Shown: positions 34,729 through 47,697 of the stretch, piece by piece | Layout of the letters: every line of letters starts with the position of its first letter | Numbering within the stretch: position 1 is the first letter of the stretch | Source: Nigrospora sphaerica | Taxonomy: Eukaryota > Ascomycota > Sordariomycetes > Amphisphaeriales > Apiosporaceae | DNA: 64,000 nt | Assembly: GCA_018287875.1 (NCBI GenBank) | Contig: JAGVVL010000022.1 | Span: 2,232,001 to 2,296,000, forward strand | Direction of reading: 5' to 3' | Made by a program: the position numbers and the translations under genes | Notes under the pieces: model-generated | What the model was told of the DNA's origin: nothing | The model's input: only the letters and a program-made list of their open reading frames with translations | Databases searched by the model: none

Positions 34729-36352
34729 TTATGCAGTCTGGTCCTTGATGCGCTGTTGAAAGCTGGCCTCGAACGTTCCGTTGCGGTCTCCGGGCGGCGA
34801 CAGGGACTTTTCCCATTCCTTGATAAAATCAGACGAAAATCTCTTAATGTTACTCGGGGCCAGCGTGTTCAAGAGAGCCGACGGCAGCTCGCCCAGCTTG
34901 CCCGACTGCGGTGAGGGGGACCGGAGTTCGGCCCGGGACCGCTTCCGCCTGCTGTAGCTGATGTCAGAAGCGCCATCTGGGAGTTGTCATACGTGTGCCA
35001 TCGTCTTACAGTATCGAGTCCGTTTCGTCCATCTTTTCGGGGACGGCGGGAATGATATCGCCAGACACAGTGCTGCCGCTCCACCGCGCCGTTTTGCCAG
35101 TATGGGGCGAGTCCCAGTTGGACCAGTCATCGTCACCAACATCGTCAAAGGTGAGCGGCGTCCAGGAGAAGTGTTTCCGGGCCTTGGTCTCGGACCGGGT
35201 CGAGGACCGCCGTTGCAGGCTGCGCTCGTTGAAGCTTCCAGTCGACGATCTGCTGCGCGAGTCGTCAACCGTGTCGAGGTCGGCTTTGAACGGAATGCGG
35301 CCACGGCTTTGCCCGGCCGACGCACGGATGGTATCCTGGTCAGAGTCCCTCGCCAGGCGGGGCCCGAAGTCGGATGTCCTGTTTGACGTGGCCGAAATGC
35401 CTTCGTCGCCGACCGTCGCCTGCCGCAGGTCCTCGACAAAGGTCCAAAGGCCGTGTCGGAAGTCCTGGGCGATCTGCCTCATCGCGTGGTTCGAGGGTGA
35501 CGACTGGCGCGGAGCCCACGTGGCACGCTTGCTCAGCATGTTGGGGTTGTGCCGCGAGTAGAACTCGGTAGGCGAGCGCAGAATGTCGCCGTCGTGGTGG
35601 TTGGGCATGTCGTGCTCTGACTTGGTGGGCGAGAGCAGAGATAGCGCGCGCGTGTGGCCGCCCCGGATCACTTTCCGCTTGTGCTCCCGTGGCGTACCCT
35701 GCTGGCTCCTGAGCAGGGCCTTTTTCCTCTCCAGCTCGGCGCTGCGCCGCCGGAACTCGTCGTCCCCGTCCGTCGCCAGGGATATGAGCGGCTCGTGCTT
35801 CAGCACCGACGCCTTGACTCTGTGTGCCTCGGTCAAGTTCCATTTGTTCTTCAACTGCTTGAGCTGTGTCTCGGCGCGGCTGAGCTCTTCCCGCAGCTCG
35901 AGTACCCGACGCTCCTGGGCCGCAATGGCAATGATGAGGTCTTCCGAGTCGACGGGCGACGAGACGGGGGACCCAATGGGCTCGCAGGGCGTCGGGGGCA
36001 CCGACGAGCCCGGGGCGGGCCGCGACGGTATGCTGTTGGGGAGCGCAATGGGCAGCGTCAGGGAGAGGCGGTTGGAGTTGCGCGAGGCGAGCGAGCTAGA
36101 ACGCCGCGGACGTGTGACCAAGGTCTCGCTCGTGGCCGAGAGCGGACGCTGGGCCGAGCTCGTCCAGGGCTGAATCACAAAATCGGACGCTTTCTCGTCC
36201 TGGGCGCTCCCCGCGCGGCCGGTCTGGGGCGACGAGGGCGCTGGGGTCTCGGGGCCGCGAGGCATGGTGTCGTCGCCCGATGCTGCTTTGTTGGCGGCAA
36301 GGATGGCGTCCAAAGAATTGGTGGTCCCGCGACGAGACTGGACGGTGGCCAT
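34729..36352 (-). CDS. DUF4048-like protein of unknown function
   Basis: Exons complement(35010..36352) and complement(34729..34957), with a 52-nt intron (GTAAGA donor, CATCAG acceptor), give 523 residues. The second exon supplies a plausible tail (YSRRKRSRAELRSPSPQSGK, then LNTLAPSNIKRFSSDFIKEW). Mostly disordered and Ser/Arg-rich. A predicted coiled coil at about residues 125-165 starts DLIIAIAAQERRVLELREEL. A further conserved-looking block is RATWAPRQSSPSNHAMRQIA followed by HGLWTFVEDLRQATVG. I assign the DUF4048 family from memory of this layout. No enzymatic motif or membrane segment. The N-terminal motifs SLDAILAANKAAS and ASDFVIQPW resemble pieces of the open extension upstream of vma1. 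Confidence 0.75.
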
Positions 36353-39300
36353 GATTTCCCAGACGAAGTGCTCGGGAACGTCTCGCAGGCAGCGGCAATG
36401 GGCGGTCAAGGCGGGTGGCCTCGAGGGGACAGCAGCACGTCGGCGGCGGATAGTGGGAGGGTCGGCTGGAGCACTAAGGGCTCGACGGTGCCGGGCTCTC
36501 CAGCAAGAACCGGGGCGCTTGACACAACGGACTCGGGCGGCGTGGTTGCGGTCGGTTGAGAGAGCGTTAGAACAGTAGGAAGTAATCAAACAAATTTTTA
36601 GAAGATAGGCTGAGCTCATGGAGTGTAGTAATAACGAACAGGACGCGCAGCCGCATTATCGACCATCAGGGCAGATGGCGATGGACGGGGCAGACGAAGG
36701 TCCTGTGGGAAATTAGTGGTGAAGACTTGTTGGTAACGGCTCCCTGCCGGCTGCGCATACGACGACGGGGACTGGGGGGGGGCCTCTTCTGGGTTAACTG
36801 GGCCTTTCCGGGACGAATGGGGGGGGGCCCTTCTAGGATCTCTTGGGCCTCTGGGACTTCTTGGGCCTGGGCCGGCTAGCCAGAGGCCAGTTCATGGGCT
36901 CTGGCTGGGATATGCGAGTGGAACCCGGCAGCGGTGCGTTGCAACCTTCTGCTCTCCAGGCCGGGGGGCCACGGGGGGGAGGAGGAGCAGCAGTGCGTGC
37001 AGAACGGGGCCCGACAAGTCAGGGCAACGTAATGCGCCGAAGCCAGCAGGTCAAGGGAGCGTCAAGCGCAGAGCTTGCCGGGGGAGGCACGGCGAATCAG
37101 AGGGGCGGGATAGTGCGAGGATGAGGGCGTGGTGATCTCCGAGACTCGTCAGAATGAGGGCCTCGTCGGCCACGGCGACATGGGCCGGGGGAGAACTCGG
37201 GGAAGTGGACGCAGCAGTTTGTTCGAGTTGAACAGAGAGGAGACGAACGGCCCCAGGGGTGCGCGGGTGGATGAGAACGCGGCGGTTCGCAATGCTTTAA
37301 GGACGCCTTGATCTTCCCATTTGTACGCCTCTTCCATTGATGGATCTATGTTATGGATTATGTAGGCCGCCGGTCCCCATCACGACGGGGCCAGGGAGAC
37401 TGGATGTCCGCCGATCCACTTAGCACCTGCTGTGTACTGTACGTCGTTCAATCGAGCGGTAGCCCTGGTGACACGAGGCCGAGGCGCAACAAACGGCCCA
37501 GCGTTAGGGTAGGTCAGCAGAGCAAGCAGAAAGGTAGGCAGATCGATGTCGGGCCAGCCCAGCATCGATCCATCCATCCCATCTACGGGAGATCAATTCG
37601 GGTTGTCCAGGGTCTAACCGGGTGTCGTTGGGGCTTTTAGGGCTCCATCTCAGGGGCACAGGGGCTGCGTGCTCGGCGTGGTCCAGCTGGCAGCACTGCC
37701 CAGGCTGCGTAGGTCCTCAGTAGGTCGGTCGAATGTTCTTTTCGCTGGGGCTTGCAGGTCGCAGATTAAAAGCAGCTGGGGTCGAGAGGGCGCATGCCCA
37801 TTGGTCCATGCCCCTCTTCAGCTGCAAGGGACATCCATCCGACTCGCCTTGGCTCCCCCCCTCTCCCCCCTTTGCACCGACGAGCTTGACGGGACCAGGG
37901 CCAGGAAACGCCCTGCCGACATTGTGACGGCCCGGGGGCGTACATGTATGTTGGCTGGGGTCTGCGCCCATCCGCTGTTTATTCTGCGGCCGCCCTCATC
38001 CCAAGTTATCTTGTGTGTCCATGTGTATTTACAAGTCGGACGCGCTTAACGCTTTGCTGGAACCTCGGGCCATTGAACAAGACACCTAATGGGCTCGGCG
38101 CGCGCCGAGCGACGCTGGCGAGCATGGCAAACGGCCACGGGTTCAGGGCGGTTCGCTTGGCTCCCCGAGTACATGTATGGAACCTTCATCCGCGCTCCAT
38201 GGTAGGCGATATCCTTCCTGTCCGCCCTTCCCTTGGATCTTTGGTTCCGGGTTTCAGATCGCCCGCTACGCTGGTCTGGATGGATTACACAATGGGGGTC
38301 CGGGCGCCCCAGCAGCCACCCAGGATCGCGAGAGGGCACAAGACACGCCCACTGTGTTGCTGGCAGTGGTTCACGTGGCCCGACCGCTTTGGACCCGACC
38401 TGCGCAAGCGTTGTGTCACGACGACAAGTCCGGTCCACCATCACGTCCCGACGCACGACGGCTTCGCCCGTTCCGTCACCGCGTCGCATCCGATTGACGT
38501 GGGTTGCGCCAAAAGATGAAGATATTGGGGCGCCGATTCGACCGGCCCGGTTGCCTGGATTATCCATTGTCGCCAGTTGAGGACAGCCACAGGATGGCCG
38601 GAACCTCCTCATCACCTCTTACTTAGGTATGCCATCATTATGGAAAGATGGCAAACGTAACCAGGGCCTAGTCCTGGCTGATGCCATCTCGGGAGCCTTT
38701 TCCCCGCCAGTCTACGAGGAAGACCTGATGATCCCCGCCTGTCAGCGGCGCAATTTGTGCCTCTTGCGAATCGATCCGGGCTGACGGCAACCAACGATCC
38801 ATGCTTCCGGGCCGCCAGGCACGATCCCGGCAGTCCTACTGTTATTGCAACGCCACGTTCAAACGGTTACGACCACCTCCCCGCCCTGTGGCCGCGGATA
38901 CAAAGGGTGGGGGGACCGGCTGGCCCGAACTATCCCATTAAGTTGCCAACTCGACAAGTCGGTCTGTTCCTAATCGTCCATACATACTGAGCTCACCAGG
39001 TTGCGCACCCAACGGCACCAGCGCTTACGTAGCGCACGGTGAAGTTGTTCCGTACGCGTCGTTTCGAACATCTCCCGTGGTTGAAGTAGTCGGCACGCCA
39101 CACTTCACTCCATTCATCACCAAATCGTCAGTCCAGAGGCTAGGCTGGCGGTCGCTCACCACAATCACTGGTGTTGATTGACGCACTAGTTTGCACCAAA
39201 CATCTCGATATCGAGATTACCAGGAGGGCGACAGGATAATCGCCCCAGCAGCTCTGTTTGTACCAGGGCCACGCTAGAAGAGTGTCCTAGCTGAGGCGTT

Positions 39301-42300
39301 TTTTCCTTATCCACCCCCTCGCCTGCTTTGTGAGTTGGGGTATTTGCGCCTTCGTTCGCAATCTGACGCCAGGCCCGGGGAGGAAAGGGGTGAGCCCACT
39401 CGGCACCATGCCAACCACAGGCCGCCGGTTTCGTATATTTGCCTCATGCCAAAGGTGGCGGTGTTATTACAGGGCTAACGTCTGCGTCAGACGACTTGCC
39501 TGATGGATCGTAAGCTAGAGCGCCCGGCTCACCGACAGGCGACTTGTGCCGTGGAGAGCATGAGCGGGTTGCAGTGAAGGGGCGAGCTCATCAGCTACCA
39601 GCAGCCTCATCAGAATTCATGGATTGATGCTAGCCTGCCAGCCTTAGCGGCTCGGCCGTTCGGTAAGGCGGTCACGCCACGATGTCCAGGAAACTATGCT
39701 TGCAATGCTCAGGAAGATCCGTTTTGGTCATCGCTGTACGACTCGGAAGTAATACTGTCGCCATCCACAGATGCCGCCCAACATTGGCCATGGTGTGCCG
39801 CGGCTTGGTGCTTAGTGACCTACGCAGATTTGCTGGCCAAGTGCCATCGGTGGGTCACGTCAATATGCATCGGCTGAGCTACTGAAGCTCCTGTCGGTAA
39901 GACTTCGGATGAGCCACGACGAGGACATGCCTATCTCACATACACAGCAGGGTCGCCATCGCAGGCAGTTGATGACTTGCCGTTTGAAAAGCCTGCCGAG
40001 CCGCCAGGCAATGTCGGGCAGGGAGCTGAGCCCGCATGTTGATCAACTCCTCAGACACTCTTGAGAGATTTACCATTGTCCTGTAGCAGGCCCGAACGCC
40101 GTGATGTTCCAGGCTCCCGCAAGGCAAACACTGTCTTTTTATCCTGCGCAAGGGCACCTTTAAGCCGCTCTCAGAAAAAAGCGGTTACTGCTGGTGTATC
40201 CGGCCGTATGTCGTGTCAATTACTTGAATAACCGTTCCTAAGGACCCAGCGAGATGAAAATTGACACATTGGGGAACGACCACGACATACCTAATACACA
40301 TTCTGGACTTGCAATCACATCTTCTCAACCCTGCCAACCAGTGCCTCGTCACAATGCATATAGCCTGCCTCGACAGAGCCGCTAACGAGCGCGGGCGTCG
40401 GACAGATCGAACATGCGGCAACAGTGAAATTGTCCACTGGTATCTCATACTGGCTGCGTGTCGCTACGCAGGGGGAACACCAGTAGATTCAGACAAACTC
40501 TTTCAGTTTCGAGCAAACCACGTTCCCCAAAAGTAGTTTTCAGGGCTAAGTAGCTTATAGCTGACCAAAGAGTCGGGCTGCCACGTTCTGGGCGTATCTG
40601 ACTGGGTCTAGTCATTCGCTTTCCCTTACTACAGGTAACGCCCGGGATTGAGATGTTGAGAGAATATACGTCTTATCACGACGGGTACTCTTTTGAGCTC
40701 CTCCCGACACCTGACGACTGCCAGAAGAATTATTTTACCGATGTTACTTTAGTGAAACAGCTTCAAGGTCATGTTGCAGTCTGTATATATCTCTTGAATG
40801 CTGACTAGTGCGGCTTCAGTCACTAAAGGTCAACACAAGTATCGATATACGTATGTACTTACTTTCACGTAGGTGTTCCTATTGTCACCAGTGGCAATAG
40901 AATCAGCCTGGGATGGGTGGTAATGTGGTTTGGTCTTTGATAATGCGCCGGGTCACATCATGGTTGGCAGCCCTGCTCGACTGTCTGCAAAACTACTCTC
41001 CCCAACACCGGGAAATGGGATGCTGGGAGAAATCGTTGTGAACCATACTTCTGAATTCACAGCCTAGCACTTTCGATTCATTAGACAATGCTTTCGTATT
41101 AGTAATGGATATTACGTGTGGTGAGTGCTATGGTAACACCTTATGAATCGGTGCTTCGTTCCCGGCTGGGATTTACAAAAGAGTAAGTACGAGGAGGTTG
41201 CCAATCGGCAAGTTTTCCAACTCGCAAGCGCCATCCAAATCCAACTGAAAGAGGCTTTTGGCGACTCCGCCTTCTTTTGAAGGATGAAGACGCGGTGCTC
41301 ACAGAATAGGTAGCAGAAGCTAGAAGCAACTCCCCGAGACTAAATTCCGCTAATCTACGCCGTTACTCGCACCATGCTTGCGGAATCAAGGGTCCAGTAG
41401 GACGGATATAGGAAAACAACGACAAGATATCGTGGGACAACTCAATCCTAGAATGTGAACGTCTTGAGCCCGTCCGGCTCGACAGAATCCACGTGATTCG
41501 AATAGCAGGACTTGGGAATCAGATGCGGCATACAGATTGATTATGGGCACACAGATGTACCCCGACAGTAAGGATCATGTCGCTTGTGGCACTGGTCTCA
41601 CTAATTTTGAAGACACCGCACCAGATAACATGTTTCTAGTGATTGTCCCTGCTGGCTCGAGGTTGCCACCAGGCTCAAGAGGATCCAGGTAATGGCAGGC
41701 ATCTTATCATCAACAGTACGAAGTAAAAGCAGCTTCCGGCCTGTTTCTGCAAGCCCAATGGTAGGAGTTTAGATAGAAGTAGCGGCCAATTCGGAATGTC
41801 GAGGCTGGCGACCGACCAACTGCCTGTGCAGACACCTGCAGTGTACAAATGAACGCTGCGTCGCATATGTGGGATTACCATCTGTCAGCTGATCTGGCAA
41901 GCTGCAGGCTTGTCTGTCAGCAGCGGGAGGCCACAGAATCCGACACCAGGAAATTGTGCAAGCAATGCCGAAATCCCTCTGCGATCAAATGCCATCTCAC
42001 AAACCTCTCTCTGGCTTATACTAGAGTCCAAGGCTGACACTCTGACTACTTCGACTACTTCGTAAGCCCCATATATGATGAAAGGGGGAAAAAGCAACCA
42101 GGATTTGTCGTGGGCCAACTGGAAGATGCTAAATCGGGCCCCGCCTTCCCAAAGAAGACCGCAGGCAGGCAAGCAGCTGGAGCTCAACTGCAGCACAGTG
42201 GGGCTACCCTTCAGTATGTATCCTGTCATGTAACTAAGTACCCCCGACCTCTGGAAGATGCCTTGCTTGATTCACTTCAACTTCCATTTATTATCGATCT

Positions 42301-42549
42301 CCATGGTTTCTGAGCAAGGAAGCGCTGAATCGTCCGTCCAATGCGCTCGTATCCTCGCATTTTGCCCTGATTGCTTTTCGTTTCCTTTCGTGCAAGCCAA
42401 CATCGCCATGATTAGACACAAAAAACCATCGCATCTTCTCCTTGTGCTCTCGCAGTAGCGACTCTTTGGCTTTCTCGGTTTCGTTATCGCGTCGCGCCTT
42501 GCTTTAGTCTATCCTGCCTCGTGATTTCGCATCCTCAGGCGCAACCACC
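36353..42549. other. 6.2-kb gene desert
   Basis: The longest stretch without a gene. The first 2.3 kb is GC-rich like the rest of the window. From about 38,600 to 42,500 it is visibly richer in A and T, and open frames stay under 100 codons. I find no transposase, reverse transcriptase or integrase fragment, no tRNA, and no terminal repeats. The AT shift is mild and does not look like strong repeat-induced point mutation. Confidence 0.5.
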
Positions 42550-45500
42550 ATGCCCTTTCCCTTCCAGCACGTCTGCCATCTTCTCCAGCAGCTCGATGAA
42601 GATGCATGGTCCCCGAAAAGGAAGAGAGATTCGAGCGGCGCCATTGTCGAAGCATGGTTCCGCCAGCATATACTTCTTCTCGATGCGCCCACCGTCGACG
42701 GCTGTGCCATCCTCTCCACCCTTCTGCCTACGCGGAGAACAGACCGTGTGTACGCTATCAAAGAAGCGCGACTTCAGAGCATCATTGAGAAAGCCCTCAT
42801 GCTGGGCTGTTCACGGGTTCAAGAACTACGCAGCTACTTGCTTCCTGGCTCAGGCTTAGACCTAGCCGACTGTGTGGAAAATGTTCTGACCCGTACGGTA
42901 AGTCTGCCCATATTATGTACAATAAAAAATCCCGCTAGAAAGATTCGGAATTTTTATGCACTCCAGAGAGGGCTGACAAACATCCCAGCCCAGCCCTGTC
43001 CGCCCCGACGACGGGGTAACAGTGGAGGAGGTGGATGCGGTACGATTAACGATAGCGGCAAGGTGTCGCTTCAGCTCTCCTGATATCAGAGCGACCAAGA
43101 CAGAACCCAGCCTGAGCCAGAAGAGTCCCAACGAGTTGCTCGGCGGCCTCTACTGCCGGCTCACACCCTGTGAGGCAAGGTGGCTGACACGCTTGGTTCT
43201 ACGGGACTACAGGCCTATCGAGCTGGACGAGCGCGCCGTTTTCCGTTCGTTCCATATACTTCTGCCCTTGGTACTGAAGGTCCGAGACCAGCTGCCTACT
43301 GCCGTCAGCCTCGTACGCCACATCACCTTGCCTGCTGGGCCAAACATCGTCGCCGGGCTTCTCAAGCCGGCCCTTGGAACCAAGGTCGGAAGACAAACCT
43401 GGCTCAAAGGCCGCAGCATCAAGAATTGCCTGGAATTGGTGGGGCCGAAGCAAATCAGTTGTGAACAGAAGGTCGACGGCGAGTACTGCCAGATTCACAT
43501 CGATTTACGAAACAAAGGGAGACCGATACAGATATTCTCCAAAAGCGGAAAGGACTGTACACAAGATCGCAAACACTGGCATGGGTACATTTGCGTGTGT
43601 GTTTTATGAGTCATTCCATTACTGACACAGCCGCAGAGTCATCCGAGAGTCCCTCCGGCTACAAAAACCTGACTGCCCTTTCAAGCTCGGCTGTATTCTT
43701 GAGGGTGAACTGGTAGTGTTTAGCTCCAAAGTAGGGCGCCTCCCTGCCTGCCGAGGCCCTACCAAGCCCACTTGTCTGATCTGTTACAGGATGATAAAAT
43801 ACTCCCATTCCACTACATAGGAAAGCACGTATCAAGATCTGGTACCTGCATCGGTACTCAAAACGACTCGCAGTACGTACCCATGCCTGCTGCAGTTGGG
43901 TTGGGTCTGCCCACTGACATCCATCCAGGAGGCACGACTACGAACAGCTAATGATCGTTTACTACGACGTTCTCCTGGTCGACAGTGAATCCCTCCTGAA
44001 CGAAAGGCAGCCGCAACGTTTCAGGCGTTCAGAGCAGCTCATCCGCACTGGGAAAGGAAAGGCTGAACTTGTGCAACGCCAGGTGATATCCTTGTCCCGA
44101 TTGAATGGCGTGGCCCGGCTGCGCGAGGCCTTTGCCCGGTGTATTGTGGCCAGGGATGAGGGGCTGGTGCTGAAACCGGACGAGCCCTACTTCGATTTCA
44201 GCTCCGAGGCCAAGAAGCCCACGGCCGTCGTAAAATTGAAGAAAGCCTACTTCAAAGGCTGGGGGGATGTTGGAGATCTCGCAGTCGTCGGTGCCTCCTT
44301 CGATGCTGCTGCGGCCAGAGCCCACAAGATTCCCAACCTCCGATGGAAGCACTTCTTCCTTGGCTGCCTTCAAGACAGGGAGCAAATTTTGGCATTGGGT
44401 GAACAACCGGAATTCATGGTGACCAATGTGGTCGAACTGCCGGATGCTCTTTTGCGGACAGTTTCTACGCATTGCTTCCCTAACCCGGTGAAGTTCGAAT
44501 CGAGCACTACGTTCAAGCTCGACTTCAGCGCTATCGGAAACGCCCAGAAACCGGCAGATGTCTTCGAACAGCCCTTGGTATTCGATATGATGTGTTTCTC
44601 CTTTGACAAAGAGAGCAACTCGCGGCTGTGGAGCATGAGATTCCCCGCCGTCAGCAATATACAGTACGACCGCAAGTATCTGGATGCCGTAACCTTTGCC
44701 GAATTTCAGCAGGCGGCTCGTCTTGCGACCGAAGCGCCAGATCCAGAGGATAGCCAAGAAATGCGATATTGGATCAAGGCCCTGGAACAGACCGGACCAC
44801 GGGATTACCCGACGGACGCGTCAAGCCAAGAGTGCTTCTCGACGCAGGCTTCGTTGACTTCGATGCTCTCTACCCCGTCCCCTAAGCGAGGACGCAAGGT
44901 TGGAGGTATCTCACTAAGCCTTCTTCCTTCCATTACGGAGGACACAACGGCAGGTTCGATGGGCCTAATCAGCAGTGTGATCGAGGAGGTATCGATGACG
45001 CCGCCGAGGTTGCCCGGTTCGGATGTCTTGCAAGAGCAGCCGCGCCAGAAGCGGGTTGCAGACTCGCCTTCACAGGCTCCCAATACTGTCAAAAGACGAA
45101 GGCCTCTCGGTCCAGTTGACCCGAATGCGTTATTGGCATCCGGCGAGTCGAACTCCAAGGCAGTACCAGCAACCTCCCGGCCTCCAGCACCGACGCCAGC
45201 AGACCTGGAGCCTCCAGTCCCAGAGCACCATGTTCGGAATGACCTTGATCGAGCAAGCAGGTTAGATGCCGGATCCTCCTGCACCACAGCGGACATTCCA
45301 AAATCGTCGCCTTGTTCCGAAGATGCCCCGCAGACAGCATCCTCAGGTTGTTCGCTTCAGCCATCGGGGTGTGCGCTCCCGAACTGCGCAATCCTGCTGG
45401 CTCCCTGCATTGCCAACTACCGTTGGCTCACCGAAAATCCCCTGCGTGCTCATGGCGTCATCGAATTTGCCGTGGAGCCTGAGACATGGGCGCGAAAGCT

Positions 45501-45702
45501 TGCCATGCTGCGAAAAAAGCCACGGCGGAAGATTTGCCTGGTGGAAGGCCAACGACAGGAAGCGACGAGCGCGTTCCTGGATAGGATAACAAAAGCCGAC
45601 ATCAGGACAGCAAGCGGTGCCCACGAATGGACAGAGGTCTACGACTGGAGGCTTATGGAGGACCTAACGGCTCGTGAGTCGGGCACAAACGTCGGAGTAT
45701 AG
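42550..45702 (+). CDS. fungal ATP-dependent DNA ligase (Lig4-like fold)
   Basis: Exons 42550..42897, 42989..43584, 43637..43730, 43790..43872 and 43929..45702 give 964 residues; all phases fit. Residues 1-240 match a DNA ligase N-terminal domain. The adenylation motifs follow in order: motif I KVDGEYCQIH with the nucleotidyl lysine at about 277, motif III GCILEGELVVF, motif IV ARDEGLVLKP, motif V TAVVKLKKAYFKG. After the OB-fold region the last 350 residues are Ser/Pro-rich and end in a small unassigned domain (NYRWLTENPLRAHGVIEF onward). I see no clear tandem BRCT repeats, so it is unlikely to be canonical Lig4; no PCNA box or Lig1 features are evident either. It resembles extra, uncharacterised ligases of filamentous ascomycetes. 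The third exon has two in-frame acceptors six bases apart. Confidence 0.88.
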
Positions 45703-46030
45703 ACCCCTGGTATAAATGGCGTCTGGGTCTCGTATAGGGGCTCGGGCGCATGGGTCTCTACGGGAACTCTGGAAAAAAGGAGCCTTGGTGTATGAAGAGC
45801 GAGTGTGTGATTATTTCGGGCTCCTTTGGGTTACGGAGCATAGAGCGTCGGCACGGAGCAATGCATTGCGTTGAATTGAACGATATCCTACGGCGCGGCC
45901 GTCTTTGACCGAGGTACGGGGGCGCTAGCCATTTTTTCGACTCGGCAATGAGGTACCGGTATTTTGTGCCAACCTTTTAAAAGGAGGAAAGCAGTTTCAC
46001 CCGACAAGGTGTGCCCGAATAAGGCCCTTC
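45703..46030. other. convergent intergenic region ligase / dioxygenase
   Basis: 328 nt between converging 3' ends. Nothing recognised. Confidence 0.5.
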
Positions 46031-47195
46031 TCATACAGCTTGGTCTTCTTGCGCGTATAGCTGCTTATATGATGCCTGTAGCCGCATCTGTAGGTGCTCG
46101 TCGGCCGTCAAGACTTTTCGCTCCGCGTAGGGGTTCCCGCCGTTTGCTTGAGCCAGGCCGCCCTGAAAGGCCTGGACGCGCTCACTCGGCACGGCAGTCA
46201 ATCGAGAATCATTCGCCGGGTGGCAGAAAAAGACAATACTGTAACGGGGTTCACTCGTAGACTCGCCCTCGACCTTGCCACCATCAAAGGTGACGCGGTG
46301 TACAGTACTCCGCAGCAGGCCATTGGTCCAGTACGAAAGCAGGTCCCCGATGTTAACCAGGATGGGCGGGGAGGGGTCGTTTTCCGTACCGGGCGGACAT
46401 ACGGGAACGGGTTTCCAGGCGCCCGAGCGTGTCAAGATCTCCAACCCGGCCTGGCCTTTGAGACGGAAGAGCAACGTCACGGAGCCGTAGTCGGAGTGGG
46501 CGCCGGCACGGACGTCAGTGGCCTGGGCTGATGCGGTCTCCTCGACGTTGGGCGGCGGGTAATACAAGAAGCGCAGAATGGAGCCCGACGGACGGGAGGG
46601 CGCGTGGGCGGCCTCGAAGAAGTCGGGCGGCGTCACGCCAAGTCCGATGCCGAACAGCATCAAGAGGCGACGGCAGAGCCCGTGGCAGGCGGCCCGGAAG
46701 GCGGCAATCTCGGCCTGGTGCGGGACCATGGTCGAGGGGATGGGCTGCGAGGCCGTGTTGTCCTCGGCGAAGGGGCCGAAGTTGAAGGCCTCCTTGAAAT
46801 CCCCCACACGTTGGGAGTCGGGGTCCAGGGTCTCGGAGTGCATGCCTGACCAGCCCCGGTTGTTTTTCTGGATCTGGCATTTCTGCTTCTCCGGAGGAGG
46901 CGTCTCGAGGAACAGTTTTCTCGACTGGCCCGGAAGTCAGCGCCGCCTTGGGTCGAAGCACCGATGTACGCCTCTTCATGATAGACGCCTCGCTCATGGC
47001 TGTCCCTCCTCATGGGTCAGGGTCACATACCAAGCCGAAGGCAGCCTCAATCTGCTTCGTCGTGATGCCCTCGCCCGTGTTCTTGACATAGACAAAGCCG
47101 TGCTCGGCGGCGGCGTCAACAAGGGCCTTGGCGGTCTGCAGCTCGTCCGTGCCGCTCTCGGCGGAGATATCAATAATGGGGATCGGGGCTGCCAT
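46031..47195 (-). CDS. Fe(II)/2-oxoglutarate-dependent dioxygenase, IPNS-like family
   Basis: Exons complement(47031..47195) and complement(46031..46924), with a 106-nt intron (GTATGT donor, GGCCAG acceptor), give 352 residues. The DIOX_N part begins MAAPIPIIDISAESG and runs through GFVYVKNTG and AFGLSRKLFLETPPPEKQ. The catalytic jelly-roll keeps the iron triad H198-x-D200 (AGAHSDYGSVTLLF) and H264 (LRSTVHRV), and the 2-oxoglutarate arginine R282 in EPRYSIVFF. NRGW and the FNFGPF segment are also typical. Members of this family oxidise very varied substrates; the substrate here cannot be read from sequence. No other biosynthetic gene is nearby, so a cluster role is unlikely. Confidence 0.92.
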
Positions 47196-47697
47196 GACGG
47201 TGAGAGGGACGGATGCCTGAGCAAGCGGACGACCAAAACAGAACGGCGCAAATGAACAAGAGATGCAGTTATACAACAGGCAAGCCCCGAGGTTGAGAAC
47301 AATGGTTACCAAGGGCCTGGATCTCGGCAATGGTGTTCACCTTGGGAGGAAGGTTGCATAAGTACAACACGGCGGCATCCATACGACGGATCCGTCGACT
47401 AAAGTACGGCCGGGCCGGGTGGGGTCCGTACAACAGCGGCAGGACGATAAGATAAGGGCCGCCGTCATTCCTGTTACGAGTAACCTACTTCGTATTGGGA
47501 TAGTATGTGTAATCCGCGTAAGCGATTTAGCCGGAGGACTGGGGCCGTCATAAGGCACTTGCTACTTGCCATACAGAATGGTCTCGTTTCGACGCGTTAA
47601 AGCCACCGTCGTCCCCTTACTGCTTTTCACCCCTCGCTTCGTGACTCCTGGTAACAGTGCTGCGGATGTACGCACATGTCCCCCCTGCCTGCGCCGT
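47196..47697. other. upstream region of the dioxygenase / qns1 3' flank
   Basis: 502 nt; both flanking genes are on the minus strand. No feature beyond short unsupported frames. Confidence 0.5.
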
